Assembly (NCBI GenBank): GCA_949152475.1
Contig: OX424563.1
Coordinates: forward strand, 1,585,001 to 1,649,000
Reading direction: 5' to 3'
Origin: Terebella lapidaria
Taxonomy: Eukaryota > Annelida > Polychaeta > Terebellida > Terebellidae
Length of the DNA: 64,000 nt
Made by a program: the position numbers and the translations under genes. Each line of letters opens with the position of its first letter. Within the stretch, counting starts at the first letter, position 1. Of this stretch, positions 49,785 to 59,726 are shown piece by piece. The notes under the pieces are model-generated. The model worked only from the letters and a program-made list of their open reading frames with translations. It made no database searches and was not told where the DNA came from.

Positions 49785-50872
49785 TCACTGGCGATCCACC
49801 TCGCTTTCGGACGTCTCCGCCAGCCTGTCTCGAGTGTCTGTATATGCTCGGAGCTGTTCCCGGAGCAGCTTGGTCTCTCGGACGTGGGCTCGCAGCTCCT
49901 TCCGGTGGCTCTTCTCTCGTTGAGAGGCCTCCCCTCGCAGCTGCAGCACCTCGGCCTCGAGCTGTCTCTGCTCCTCCTTGGCTTGGAGCCGAGCCTCCGC
50001 TTGGGTGAGGTGGCGTCGTCCCATGGCTATCGTGGACGCCAGGTCCTCCAGGGCCTTCTCTCCGGCAGTGACCGCTCTGCCCAGGCCCTCCACATACGGT
50101 CGCAGTTGGTCCTCCTCCTCCGGAACGGGCTTGAGGTACCAACTCAGGTCTAGGGGCTTGTAGGTAGGGGCCGAGTCTCTGGGAACGGGGGGTCCGTCGT
50201 CCTCGGGGGTGGGGGCCTCCGGGGATTCCGCCTCTCTCCGCTCCTGCTGAGACTCCGGTTCCTCTTCGCTATTCGGGGGGTCGTCCTCGGGGTCTGGGGC
50301 GTCCTCTGACCTGGGGGCGTCCTCCCGGGGGCTTGACGGCGTGGAGCTGGTCGTCCCGCTGGCCGCAAAGCTGACAGTCTTCAGCTCAGGGGCAGACACA
50401 GTAGTCGGACCATCTCGGGGGTCGGACACGGGCGTGTCGGTCGTCGTCCTCCTCCGTCCTGGCTTGAGGGTGTTGCCGCTGGCATGCGACGTCTCATGCC
50501 GGTCTCTGTCAGCTCGGCGGGCGAATCGCTGGCTGCACATCTTGCAGAGGTGCCGCCCCCCTTCTGCGTGTGTTTGGTCGCCACGTGTCGACTAAAGTTG
50601 GATGCCGTCACGTGGATCCGGCAGGGGCTGCACCAGCGTCGCCCTCTCTCGGTGGACAACTTCCGGGCAGGGGACCGTCGACCTCCTCGGGGCTCCTCAC
50701 GACGCTCCCGGCTCCTCGAGCGCTCCCGCTTCCGGTCAGGCTTGGTAGGTGGGTCGCTCATCTTGTCGACTTCAAGGGGCAGAAAGTCAGCCAAGTCGAA
50801 ATCTGGAACGTCCCCGAAATCTTCGTCTGCAAATGCGGGTATCTCAATGATCTGCAGAGTTGGTGTGTTCAT
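49785..50872 (-). CDS. Accessory region of the LTR element: two overlapping open frames, zinc-finger and coiled-coil features
   Basis: Downstream of pol lie two overlapping frames. The first (50381-50872, 163 codons) has an acidic N-terminus, an Arg/Ser-rich stretch (KRERSRSRERREE) and a C-x2-C...H-x4-H segment. The second (49785-50540, 251 codons) begins at a classical C2H2 finger (CKMCSQRFARRADRDRHETSH-like, in two parts CKMC and RDRHETSH). It is then rich in Pro/Glu/Ser and ends in a long Leu/Glu/Arg/Gln coiled coil. No envelope features are present. Function unknown; RNA/DNA binding or a structural role is possible. I do not combine the frames. Confidence 0.6.
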
Positions 50873-50906
50873 GGTTGAAGTGATGACGGAATCGTAGGCC
50901 GGCCTG

Positions 50907-51100
50907 CTTATATAGAAAAGGCGCGGACCAGGGATCTGGGGGAAAAAGCATTGTCGTGGAACGAAATAACGTTTTTCGCTTGCTTCCGCGAACGGTTCTT
51001 CCGCGAACGCTGCTTCCGCGAACGTGCTTCCGCGAACGGTACTTCCGCGAACGCTGCTTCCGCGAACGCTGCTTCCGCGAACGGTTCTTCCGCGAACGCT
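50907..51100 (-). promoter_or_regulatory. Candidate internal promoter: TTCCGCGAA array plus TATA box
   Basis: Eight exact TTCCGCGAA copies start at 50984, 50999, 51014, 51028, 51043, 51058, 51073 and 51088 (14-15 bp apart), just after the pol stop. About 70 bp further in element sense lies CTATATAAG (50907-50915), and an ATG of the accessory region follows about 35 bp later (50872). The LTR has the same motif array and the same TATA sequence at a similar spacing. Promoter activity is inference. Confidence 0.55.
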
Positions 51101-51111
51101 CCCGTCATCGT

Positions 51112-54100
51112 TTACATCGTTTGGACTGCATTCCCGCTGTTTTCCACTCGTCCCTCGTCATCACTGGGGGTCCGGACTGGGGTCACATCGTCCGGATTGG
51201 GTATCCAGGCGTCGGTTTCAGGGGTGAACCAGCACCTTTTTATATTGTCAATGTGGACATCTTTAATCTTGCCACCGGGTCGATCTTGTATGGACACCAT
51301 CCATCCGAGATGAGACTTCACAACGAGATAAGGTCCCGTCCACCCTAGTCCTAGTTTTGGTCTAGCCTTTGGAGGGTACCAATACATCACCCAGGTGCCC
51401 ACCGGAAAATGTCGAGCGGCTGATTTTATGTCATGATGGCGCTTTTGTCGCACCGTAGCCGTCTTCAGGCACTCTCGGGCAGTCTCGTGAGCTTGTATGG
51501 TGGCTTCCTTCACCCATTCGACGTATTCGGACGCACACTCGGGGACTGGTCCTCCCAAATCGTCCGGTTTCGTCCGGTACCTCAGGTCCAATGGGGTGGT
51601 TGCCTCCCGTCCCATCATCATTCGAAATGGTGTACACCCGGTGCTTTCGTGTACTGATGTTCTATAAGTCGCCATCACGTAGGGCAGATGGTCGTCCCAG
51701 TCGTCATGGTTCTCGTCCACGACCACGGCCAGAAGGTTCAGCAGGGTCCGGTTGAATCGCTCGACCATCCCGTCTGATTTGGCGTGATAAGGGGTCGTCC
51801 GAGTCTTCTCCCCTCCTAGGATCTTGATCATCTCAAGGAAAAGCTTACTCTCGAACTCTCGTCCCTGGTCGGTGTGTATCTTGGCTGGCATTCCCAGGCG
51901 GCACACGAACTCAGTCACAAAGACGTCCGCCACCGTCTGAGCCTCATGGTTGGGTAGAGCGTAGGCCTCAGTCCACTTGGTGAAATAATCACCCACGACC
52001 AGTATATACCGGTTCCCAGAATTGGTGATCGTTCCAGGCTCCAAAATGTCCATGGCCACCCTTTCTAGCCGATCGCCTACCGGTAGATTTCCCATGGGGT
52101 GGTACTTGGGCCCCGGTCGCGGCTTTCTCCCACTACACTTCAGGCACTCCCGGCACCAACGCTCCACGTCCTTCGTCATACCCGGCCAGTACATTCTCGC
52201 TTTTAGTCGGTGGACTGTTTTGGTGATTCCCTGGTGGCTCATCAGCTTGCCGGTGTGGACCTCCTTCATGACGGCGCGTCTCAGGACCTGTGGAACGACC
52301 AGTTGATGGATTGGTGCGTTCTGGCAAGCCGCTTGGTACCGCCGGTACAGAAGCCCATCACGTAGCTCCAGCTGGTCCCACTGTTGCCACAGAGTCTTTA
52401 TTTGCTGACTTTTTGTTCTGACTTCGGGCCATGCAGGTCTCTCAGTGAAAATATTCTTCCACCCGAGGATGCCTCCAACTTCAGGGTCGGCTCGTTGAAG
52501 GGTCACTAGGTCCTCCTGGGAATAACCATTCAGGACCTGGGCCTCCGGGGCTCCCTCCATCGGATTCCGGCGTCCTCCCGTAGCCATAGCCCGCGTGACA
52601 GCTAGCATTTGTTTGTCTGGATCTCGGAGCACAGGGTTGGGGCATGGGTCCAGGAAGGGCTCCTCTCGGCAGCGCATCCACACGTCGGCCGTCGCGCCGA
52701 TCGCTGCTCCGGCCACAACCTCCGGTCCCAAACCATGCAGTGCGAGGAGCATCATCAGGAGAAACCAAACCCAGGCAGAGGGGCGGAGCTGATGCAGGGT
52801 TCTGCAGACGCTCCTGGCTCCTTCCTCCGTCTGTGGGGGGCTCCGGTCAGGCAGGCATTCCTCGGTCGGCTGGGTAGTCGTCCTCGGGTCCTCCTGGCAG
52901 CGCACCTCCCAGATCTGGAATATCCCGACTCCATCTCCGCAATAGTAGTCCTCCGTCCAGGGCTCCACAGGGACCTCCCGCAAGATGTTAACTTGAGGTC
53001 CTCCGGGGCTCCATCCTTCTCCGCTGATCGGTGGAAGCAGATCCTCGTCAGAGAGGTCCTCCAGGGGTAGGGGACACTCCTCCTGAGTCGGACAGGCCTC
53101 CTCTTCTCCTTCGGGTCTTGTGGTGTGGCGAGGGGCGGGACAATCCGGTCTCCGGCACTGTCGGCATCTGGACATCCCGTCTGCATTCCCGTGTTGTACT
53201 CCCGGTCGGACCTCACACCTGAAGGCGTAGCTGGCGATGCGAGCTGCCCATCTAGCGATCATTCCTTCCGCATCCCGAAAGTTCAGTAGCCACTTGAGAG
53301 AGGCGTGGTCGGTTCGTAGTAAGAACGCTCTCCCCCACAAGAAATGTCTGAAATGGTGTATCATACTGACGACGGCCAGGAGCTCCCGCTTGGTGGTGCA
53401 GTAATTCCGCTGGGTGTCCCTCAGGGTTCTGGAAGCATAGGCGATCACCCGCTCTCGTCCGTCCTGCACTTGGGATAAGACGCCTCCCACTCCGTAGCCG
53501 CTAGCATCAGTATCTAAAATAAATTCTTGGTCCATGTCAGGGTACACCAGCAGGGGGTGCTCGGTCAGGGGTTGACGCAGCGCCTCGAACGCCTGCTGAT
53601 GAGCCTCGCTCCAATGGTAGTTGACTTCCTTCTTTAACAGGTGGTTGAGGGGTCCCGCTCGGGTGGCAAAGTCAGGGATGAATCTGCGGTAGTACCCCAC
53701 GAACCCAAGGAAGCTCCTTAGTTCTGTCAAGGTGGTCGGAGGAACCATTTTTGTTACAGCTTCGACCTTGGCAGGGTCGCACTGGATGCCTCGGTCGGAC
53801 ACGACATGGCCCAGGAAGTTGACCTGTTGTCGAAACAGCTCACACTTGGCGGGTTTCAGCTTCAGCCCGGCAGCCTGCAGTCTCCGGAACACGTCCTCGA
53901 GGTTGTCCACGGCTTCTTGGAAAGTCTTTCCAAGACAGACGACATCGTCCAAATAAATTAGACAACGCTTCCATTGGAGTCCCCTCAGTGCCAGCTCCAT
54001 TAGACGTTCAAAAGTAGCCGGGGCCGTCGCCAATCCAAACGGCATCACTTTAAATTGATAGAGTCCACTACGGGTAGTGAACGCCGTCTTCTCCTTGTCC

Positions 54101-56184
54101 CTGTCGTCCATCTCGACCTGCCAGTAACCACTAGCCAAGTCTAGCGTCGAAAAATATCGTCCTCCTGACAAGGTATCAAAACTCTCGTCGACTCGAGGCA
54201 GGGGGTACGCATCCTTCCGGGTGACATCATTTAGACGGCGGTAGTCGACGCAAAATCTCAGTGCACCATCCTTCTTTTTCACTAGCACGATGGGAGACGA
54301 CCATGGACTGTCACTTGGCTCCACAACGTCAGCTTTCAACATCTTGTCGACCTCGTCCTCGATCAGCTCTTGTTGGTAGTACGGGGCTCTCCTCAGAGGC
54401 TGCTTGATCGGGGGGTGATCTCCCGTGTCGATGACGTGTTTCGCCAGGGACGTCCGGCCCAACCTCCCATCTGGTCCCATAAAGACCTGCTGGTGGCGTC
54501 GAAGGAGATCGCTGACGACCTCCACCTCCTTTTCCGTCAAGTTCGGATGCATTCCCTCCAGGAGCGGTTCTAAATGCTCCGGGCACTCTGGTGTCTTCGT
54601 CGACGATTCTGCGTGCATGGCGTGCACTCTGGTTTCGGGCTGCTCAGGCGTCCGGTTCCGCCACTTGGTGGAGTTTGGTGTAAGGGGCTCATGCTCCCTC
54701 CCGCTCTCCTCCCGGTACCACTGTTCCCTTTTAGGTTCATTCTGGGTTGTTTTCCCTCCATCGGGACGAAATCCCAGGTCGATCACGGCCTCTATTCCGT
54801 GAAGCTCGGCTAGGATGGTCCCCATCAGCACAGTGCAAGCTCCAGCGCCGGCGTTCAGAAGTACCACCGGTACCAGGCGTCCTCGGGGTCGTACCAGGGC
54901 TCGTCCCACTACGAGGGGGTCGTCCTCCAACGGCTCTCTTGCGGACTGCACGAGGCCGGCCTTCGGAACTCCTCCCTCACTTCCTGTCAGCTTGAGGTCC
55001 ACCATCATCTCTGAAAAGGGTGGCAAGACGACCGTCTCCTCCGTCACCAGTGTGTAGACGGCGCCCTCGTGGCCCGAGCTCATCACTACGGTAGTGTCGC
55101 CCACCTGCCACTCGCCCTTACGCAGATCCAGCTGTCCCCCAATCTGTTGAAGTACATCAAGCCCCAACACTCCCGGGATCCCTAGTTTGGCTACCAGTAC
55201 ATCTGCCGACACGAGTCGTGTGCCCAGTAGAAGTTGAACTGTCATCTCTCCTTGAACCTGTAAGTAGTCTCCGGTTGCTGCCCGTAACCTTATTCTCGTC
55301 TGCCTTATCATTGCTTTATGTTCGTCATCCATTTGGTCGAAGAGACACTCGTCCAGAACGGTGGAAGAGGCACCCGTGTCCACCAACATACGAGTCGCCT
55401 TCCCCATAACGTGGCACGCCGCATACCACGCCAATGTGCCTCGGGCACCGGCTGACAGCGACACCACCTGGCCATTTCTGTCAATCTTAAGAGAGCTGCC
55501 ACTCTCCTCAGGGACGCCGCCCTGGATAAGTACTGAGTCGTCCACCCACAGTGATGCACCACCCTGGTCCTCTCTGTCAGTCTTAAGGGAATCACTCCCC
55601 TCGGAACCGCCGCTCCGGATAAGTAATGAGTCGTCCACCAGCAATAGCTGCTGCGCTGGCCCCTTGGTCATTCCGCTCCACCGGCCCTCCGTCTCCTCTT
55701 TCACGGCCGCTTGTGGTTCAGTTGCATAGGGGGGTCCCTGCTGTTTCGCAGCCTCCAGCCTCAAGGTTGTAACCTGTTGGTTCTCCTTGCTGCTAGCAGA
55801 AACCTCGTTGATGTCTCCGTGGGTCCCCAGACGCTCCACGGCTCCATCGGTCTGCATTTCGTCGACGTCTCCGCGGGTCATTAGACGCTCCACGGCTCCA
55901 TCGGTCTGCATTTCCTTGACGTCTCCGCGGGGCATTAGACGCTCCACGGCTCCATCGGTTTGCTGTACATTGGCACTCCCGTCTGTGTTGACAGGCTTGC
56001 CCTCCAAATAGTCGAGAATTCGATCCTCGAGCTCCTCCTGCGCCCATCCAGTTACTTCGGATGCACACCGGAAAAACCTATTAAAAATCTGTGAAACTAA
56101 AAATTCCCCCCTGGCAATGTGTTCTTCACGTCTTCGTCGAGCTTCTCGCCTGTGAAGCCGTGCACACACCTGCCAATGGCCCAT
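51112..56184 (-). CDS. pol of the Ty3/Gypsy element (1690 codons)
   Basis: Domains in order: an N-terminal region with three copies of a QTDGAVERLM-RGDV motif (about residues 75-120); aspartic protease with LVDTGAS (267-273); reverse transcriptase with FCVDYRRLN and YLDD near 743; RNase H with DTDASGYGVGG near 891; integrase with a zinc-binding H-C segment and catalytic-core motifs near 1400-1480 (DYFTKWTEAYA, HTDQGREFE); and a C-terminal GPY/F-like module (WTGPYLV). No chromodomain is seen. The frame is open throughout. It lies directly after gag in a separate frame; the family commonly expresses pol by frameshifting or read-through. Confidence 0.95.
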   Translation of the reverse strand: MGHWQVCARLHRREARRRREEHIARGEFLVSQIFNRFFRCASEVTGWAQEELEDRILDYLEGKPVNTDGSANVQQTDGAVERLMPRGDVKEMQTDGAVERLMTRGDVDEMQTDGAVERLGTHGDINEVSASSKENQQVTTLRLEAAKQQGPPYATEPQAAVKEETEGRWSGMTKGPAQQLLLVDDSLLIRSGGSEGSDSLKTDREDQGGASLWVDDSVLIQGGVPEESGSSLKIDRNGQVVSLSAGARGTLAWYAACHVMGKATRMLVDTGASSTVLDECLFDQMDDEHKAMIRQTRIRLRAATGDYLQVQGEMTVQLLLGTRLVSADVLVAKLGIPGVLGLDVLQQIGGQLDLRKGEWQVGDTTVVMSSGHEGAVYTLVTEETVVLPPFSEMMVDLKLTGSEGGVPKAGLVQSAREPLEDDPLVVGRALVRPRGRLVPVVLLNAGAGACTVLMGTILAELHGIEAVIDLGFRPDGGKTTQNEPKREQWYREESGREHEPLTPNSTKWRNRTPEQPETRVHAMHAESSTKTPECPEHLEPLLEGMHPNLTEKEVEVVSDLLRRHQQVFMGPDGRLGRTSLAKHVIDTGDHPPIKQPLRRAPYYQQELIEDEVDKMLKADVVEPSDSPWSSPIVLVKKKDGALRFCVDYRRLNDVTRKDAYPLPRVDESFDTLSGGRYFSTLDLASGYWQVEMDDRDKEKTAFTTRSGLYQFKVMPFGLATAPATFERLMELALRGLQWKRCLIYLDDVVCLGKTFQEAVDNLEDVFRRLQAAGLKLKPAKCELFRQQVNFLGHVVSDRGIQCDPAKVEAVTKMVPPTTLTELRSFLGFVGYYRRFIPDFATRAGPLNHLLKKEVNYHWSEAHQQAFEALRQPLTEHPLLVYPDMDQEFILDTDASGYGVGGVLSQVQDGRERVIAYASRTLRDTQRNYCTTKRELLAVVSMIHHFRHFLWGRAFLLRTDHASLKWLLNFRDAEGMIARWAARIASYAFRCEVRPGVQHGNADGMSRCRQCRRPDCPAPRHTTRPEGEEEACPTQEECPLPLEDLSDEDLLPPISGEGWSPGGPQVNILREVPVEPWTEDYYCGDGVGIFQIWEVRCQEDPRTTTQPTEECLPDRSPPQTEEGARSVCRTLHQLRPSAWVWFLLMMLLALHGLGPEVVAGAAIGATADVWMRCREEPFLDPCPNPVLRDPDKQMLAVTRAMATGGRRNPMEGAPEAQVLNGYSQEDLVTLQRADPEVGGILGWKNIFTERPAWPEVRTKSQQIKTLWQQWDQLELRDGLLYRRYQAACQNAPIHQLVVPQVLRRAVMKEVHTGKLMSHQGITKTVHRLKARMYWPGMTKDVERWCRECLKCSGRKPRPGPKYHPMGNLPVGDRLERVAMDILEPGTITNSGNRYILVVGDYFTKWTEAYALPNHEAQTVADVFVTEFVCRLGMPAKIHTDQGREFESKLFLEMIKILGGEKTRTTPYHAKSDGMVERFNRTLLNLLAVVVDENHDDWDDHLPYVMATYRTSVHESTGCTPFRMMMGREATTPLDLRYRTKPDDLGGPVPECASEYVEWVKEATIQAHETARECLKTATVRQKRHHDIKSAARHFPVGTWVMYWYPPKARPKLGLGWTGPYLVVKSHLGWMVSIQDRPGGKIKDVHIDNIKRCWFTPETDAWIPNPDDVTPVRTPSDDEGRVENSGNAVQTM

Positions 56185-56207
56185 ACGGTTGGGGGCTGGT
56201 ATGAGCC

Positions 56208-58766
56208 CTACTGGTTTTCCGACACCTCGCCTGTCAAACTGTTCCGCTCACCAATCTCCTCGATTAGTCGACTCAAGCGCTCCTCCTTGGTCCGAGGTGG
56301 CGGCCGATCTGGACACTGGTACTTCCGATGACCCGGCTTCCCACAGTACCAACAGTCATCTGGTCCCGGCCTAGCGCTTGGTCCCTTGTTCTCAGCAGTG
56401 GCGGCCCTCGGCTTGATGGATAGCACCTGCTCACACAGCTCGATTAGTCGATCCAGCTTCCTGTCTTGGCTCTCAAAGAGCCCCTTGAAGTAGGGAAGTC
56501 TGGGTAGACCCGCTACGTTCGGCTGGTTGCTCTGCTGCCCACTGGTGGTAATCTCGCCTCCCTGCTGGTTCTTCAACAGCTGTAGGACCCGTCCTAGAGC
56601 TGGCTCGGAGTCCTCCGACTCTATGGACATTACCGGCTTCCCAGGCTTGGGTTTGACACATTCGTACTGGGTCACGAACGCTATGGCCTCCTCCATGGTC
56701 TTCATCTTCCTCATGAGCGCCATCACCTTCATGTCCCCATCTGGATGGCCCTTCCAGAAGTGGTCTAAGGCGATAGCCTCCTGAGCTGCGGAGTTCAGAT
56801 CCGGATAACCACGGCCGGCCAGTCGCTGCAACTCATAGCCGTACTGCTGGGGTGTCTCTGCCTTCCTGCGGGTTCTCTGTCCCAAGGTCGCCTTGTAGGA
56901 CTCCTCCTGACAGTCAGGGTCGAATCGTAGGGTCAGCTTGTCGGTCAGAACGTCGATGTCCCTCCGGTCTGCAGGACTCAGGCTGGTCAGCATTCGTCGC
57001 GCCTCTCCTGTCAAGCTCCCGGCTAAGTAGACGCCCTGTTCCCGCTTGCTCCATCCGTTGACCTCTGCGATGACGTCAAAGTGGGCCCGGTACACCGGCC
57101 ACTCTATGGAAGTCCCATCGAACTTGTCAGGGGTCAGCATCTTCCGGTTCCTTCTGCCGTTCTGATTCCAGGCTGTGCTGTCCTCGGACGACGAGTCCTC
57201 CTGCCTCCGTCTCGGCCTAGGGCTTCGTCGGTGCAGCGGCGGTCCCCGCCTCGGTGGTCTCCTCCCCCGTCCTGGGTAACCATGGCTGCTGTCGGTCCCT
57301 CCATCAGATGAAGGCCCCTCATCGCCCGATGATGAGAAAGGGTGCTGTCTCCGGCCTCCCTGGGTGACTGAAATAGAAGCTGGATTTCTCCAGGAGGCTG
57401 GCTGTCTCGGTTGTCGACTGGGTGAAGACCTCCCTCTTCCGCGAACGCTGTCTTCCGCGAACCCTCCGCGAACACTGTCTTCCGCGAACCTTCCGCGAAC
57501 GGACTCTTCCGCCAACAGCTCCCGAAGAAGTTCTTCCGCGAACAGGCCTCTTCCGCGAACGCCGTCTTCCGCGAGTCTTCCGCGAACGGGCTCGTCCGCC
57601 AAGATGTCTCGGAGACGTCCCTCCACAAAAGATGCACGTCCGCGAACGCCATCCTCCGCGAGTCTTCCGCGAACCGGCTCATCCGCGAATGGTCTTCCCC
57701 GTCTATTCTGAAAAACTGGAAAGGAAGATTGGTCGCCTGGATCACTCCTTTCGTCGAGCCGCCGTCTGGGTGAAGACTCCTCTCTTCCGCGAACACTCTC
57801 TTCCGCGAGTCGTCCTCGTCCGCGAACGTGGTCGTCCGCGAAGGGCCCTCCCCGGTCACAAGCGTCCTCGTCACCAAAGACTCCCCCTCGCCCACGAGCC
57901 CGTTCATCCACGAAGGATCCCCGGCTGCAAGCGTCCCTGTCGCCGAAGAATGCCTCTCGTCCGCGAATGTTCTCTTCCGCGAAAAGTCCTCTCCCTCTCG
58001 AGCTGCTCTCTTGGGTCGGAGCCCAAGTAACCCGTCCTCCAGTCACTCCCGTTTGTCGACTCGTCACACCCGACCGCTGCCCTGTTGCACCAGACTGCTG
58101 CTCTGTTGCACCAGACTGCTGCTGGGACTGGTCCCAAAGCCGTCTCAATGCTGCATTCTCTGGAGGTGCCACACTTGGACTCTGCTCCGGTAGCTGTAGC
58201 CGATCCCTCCTCGCCCAGATTTCGCCGTCCTCCCCGTCCAGATTGACGTACTCCGGTCCCAGCACTCGTCGGAACTCGGGGCCCCTCCTAACGCTCTCAA
58301 GGTAGGTTGACCTCTCCCTGTCTCGATCGTGCTGCCACCCAGAGTCGTGTCTGAAAAGAAAACGGTTGTCGGGTGTCTGGCTCCGGGGTCTCTGTTGACT
58401 AGTCGACTGGCCCATGGAAGGTCTCGACCTCCCTGGTTGCTCCTCACTCGTCGAAACGTCCCGTCTACCCCTGGCTGTGAAGCTGCTCTTCCGCGAACGG
58501 TCGTCTTCCGCGAACGTTGTCTTCCGCGAACGGTCGTCGGCCTCTTCCGCCAAGGTCGTCTTCCGCGAACGGTTGTCGTCCGCGAACGTCTTCCGCGAAC
58601 GGTCGTCTTCCGCGAACGTCTTCCGCGAACGGTCGTCTCCCTCTTCCGCAAAGGTCGGCTTCCGCGAACCGCTGTCTTCCTCGTCCGCAAGTGAGGCCGT
58701 CCGCGAAGAGTCTTCCTCTTCACCTCCTGTCTTCCCTGGGGCAGTTTCGTCGTTTTCGCCGGACAT
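56208..58766 (-). CDS. gag of the Ty3/Gypsy element (852 codons)
   Basis: The N-terminal half is low-complexity and built from variants of FAED-DRSRKT and FAEE-VRGRG; these derive from the TTCCGCGAA DNA motif read on the minus strand. A capsid-like region follows (PDKFDGTSIEWPVYRAHF to about residue 720). A CCHC zinc knuckle CWYCGKPGHRKYQC lies near 805-818, close to the end. The unusually long repeat-derived N-terminus makes this gag much larger than typical Ty3/Gypsy gag proteins. The frame looks whole. Confidence 0.9.
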   Translation of the reverse strand: MSGENDETAPGKTGGEEEDSSRTASLADEEDSGSRKPTFAEEGDDRSRKTFAEDDRSRKTFADDNRSRKTTLAEEADDRSRKTTFAEDDRSRKSSFTARGRRDVSTSEEQPGRSRPSMGQSTSQQRPRSQTPDNRFLFRHDSGWQHDRDRERSTYLESVRRGPEFRRVLGPEYVNLDGEDGEIWARRDRLQLPEQSPSVAPPENAALRRLWDQSQQQSGATEQQSGATGQRSGVTSRQTGVTGGRVTWAPTQESSSRGRGLFAEENIRGREAFFGDRDACSRGSFVDERARGRGGVFGDEDACDRGGPFADDHVRGRGRLAEESVRGREESSPRRRLDERSDPGDQSSFPVFQNRRGRPFADEPVRGRLAEDGVRGRASFVEGRLRDILADEPVRGRLAEDGVRGRGLFAEELLRELLAEESVRGRFAEDSVRGGFAEDSVRGRGRSSPSRQPRQPASWRNPASISVTQGGRRQHPFSSSGDEGPSSDGGTDSSHGYPGRGRRPPRRGPPLHRRSPRPRRRQEDSSSEDSTAWNQNGRRNRKMLTPDKFDGTSIEWPVYRAHFDVIAEVNGWSKREQGVYLAGSLTGEARRMLTSLSPADRRDIDVLTDKLTLRFDPDCQEESYKATLGQRTRRKAETPQQYGYELQRLAGRGYPDLNSAAQEAIALDHFWKGHPDGDMKVMALMRKMKTMEEAIAFVTQYECVKPKPGKPVMSIESEDSEPALGRVLQLLKNQQGGEITTSGQQSNQPNVAGLPRLPYFKGLFESQDRKLDRLIELCEQVLSIKPRAATAENKGPSARPGPDDCWYCGKPGHRKYQCPDRPPPRTKEERLSRLIEEIGERNSLTGEVSENQ

Positions 58767-58804
58767 GAGTGATGCTGAGGTTCGTTCCCTGGCAGTAGAC
58801 CCTC

Positions 58805-58828
58805 GGGGATCCTGGTCACGTGCACCAA
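58805..58828 (-). other. Candidate primer-binding site
   Basis: In element sense, TGGTGCACGTGACCAGGA begins two bases inside the 5' LTR. It starts with TGG, the complement of a tRNA 3' CCA end. I could not assign the tRNA. Confidence 0.5.
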
Positions 58829-58830
58829 GT

Positions 58831-59726
58831 TGTGACGTTTGGTAATGACTTGTTTTCGGTGTGGCCCAAAAAACCTGGTTTCTCTGATCGTATAGACTTT
58901 ATGTAACTCCCGCTCGTTGTGATTCGAGAGCCGTCACTAAATTGGTGTCCCCCAACGCTGGTGTATCATCACTCCGTAGCTCACCGGCTTCACTTAGGCA
59001 AGAAGCAACTCAGATGTAAATAAATTGAAGATTTATATACATCAAATCAACTTACAATTGTATGGCTGGTCACCCACGTGACGTACAAATATGAAGTTCA
59101 GACATGGAGCACTGTATGATCACATTTCAAAAATAAATAGTGCACGAGGGCACAACTAAAAAGAGTTCTTAGCCGGCGGCGTCTCTCTGTCCCTTCCCGT
59201 TGAAGTTTCCCGTCCCGCTTAGTCGAATGGTTTCTCCAGGTAGTCGGTCTAAATCCCGGTTGACTCTAAGGCCCTGAAGAAGGAGTCGTCCGCACGGAGT
59301 TCGTCGAGTCCCTTGGCTGTGGCGGTGACGATCTCCCCACGGTCGATGTCGCTGTTGCAGTGCTCTCAGAGCGGCCGTCCGCTCTCCCTTATATAGCCAG
59401 GGTGGCTGCGCGCGCATCTTCGTCCGCGAACGTATCTTCCGCACTCTTCTCCACGTGGTGAAGACTGCGTCCGCGAACGGTTCTTCCGCGAAGGCTCCTC
59501 TTCCGCGAACGGTGCTTCCGCGACTGATGCTTCCGCTGACGATGCTTCCGCAATCGTGCTTCCGCGAACGGTTCTTCCGCGAACGATGCTTCCGCTGATG
59601 ATGCTTCCGCAATCGTGCTTCCGCGAACGGTTCTTCCGCGAACGGTGTCTTCGCAAGTGGACTTTGTAGATCACGTGACCGTTCCTAACGAACGTTTCAG
59701 CGCGGCAGTTGCATGGTTTTGTTACA
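58831..59726 (-). repeat. 5' LTR of the Ty3/Gypsy element (896 bp)
   Basis: Same length and, as far as I could compare, same sequence as 48769-49664, including the motif array (about 59468-59652) and the TATA box (about 59389-59397). It is followed by the right-hand ATAT target duplication. Confidence 0.93.

Larger units (their letters stand above)
48769..59726 (-). mobile_element. Ty3/Gypsy LTR retrotransposon, whole-looking, very young
   Basis: About 10.96 kb, minus strand, with two 896-bp LTRs. A 4-bp target duplication ATAT lies at 48765-48768 and 59727-59730. Order in its own sense is 5' LTR, TGG-start primer-binding-like segment, gag, pol (protease, reverse transcriptase, RNase H, integrase), accessory region, purine-rich tract, 3' LTR. 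The integrase-last order and GPY/F-type tail place it in Ty3/Gypsy. The LTRs look identical by eye, so insertion is recent. gag and pol are each one long uninterrupted frame; I see no breaks in them. No envelope-like gene (signal peptide, transmembrane anchor) was recognised. It sits between genes B and C, outside coding sequence. Confidence 0.95.

Noticed and set aside
52609-53070. Several 60-150-codon frames on the + strand opposite gag and pol
   Set aside because: Antisense shadows of a GC-rich coding region; no motifs of their own.
48769-59726. Envelope-bearing endogenous retrovirus
   Set aside because: No signal peptide, furin-like site or transmembrane anchor was recognised in the region after pol; it fits an LTR retrotransposon with an accessory region.
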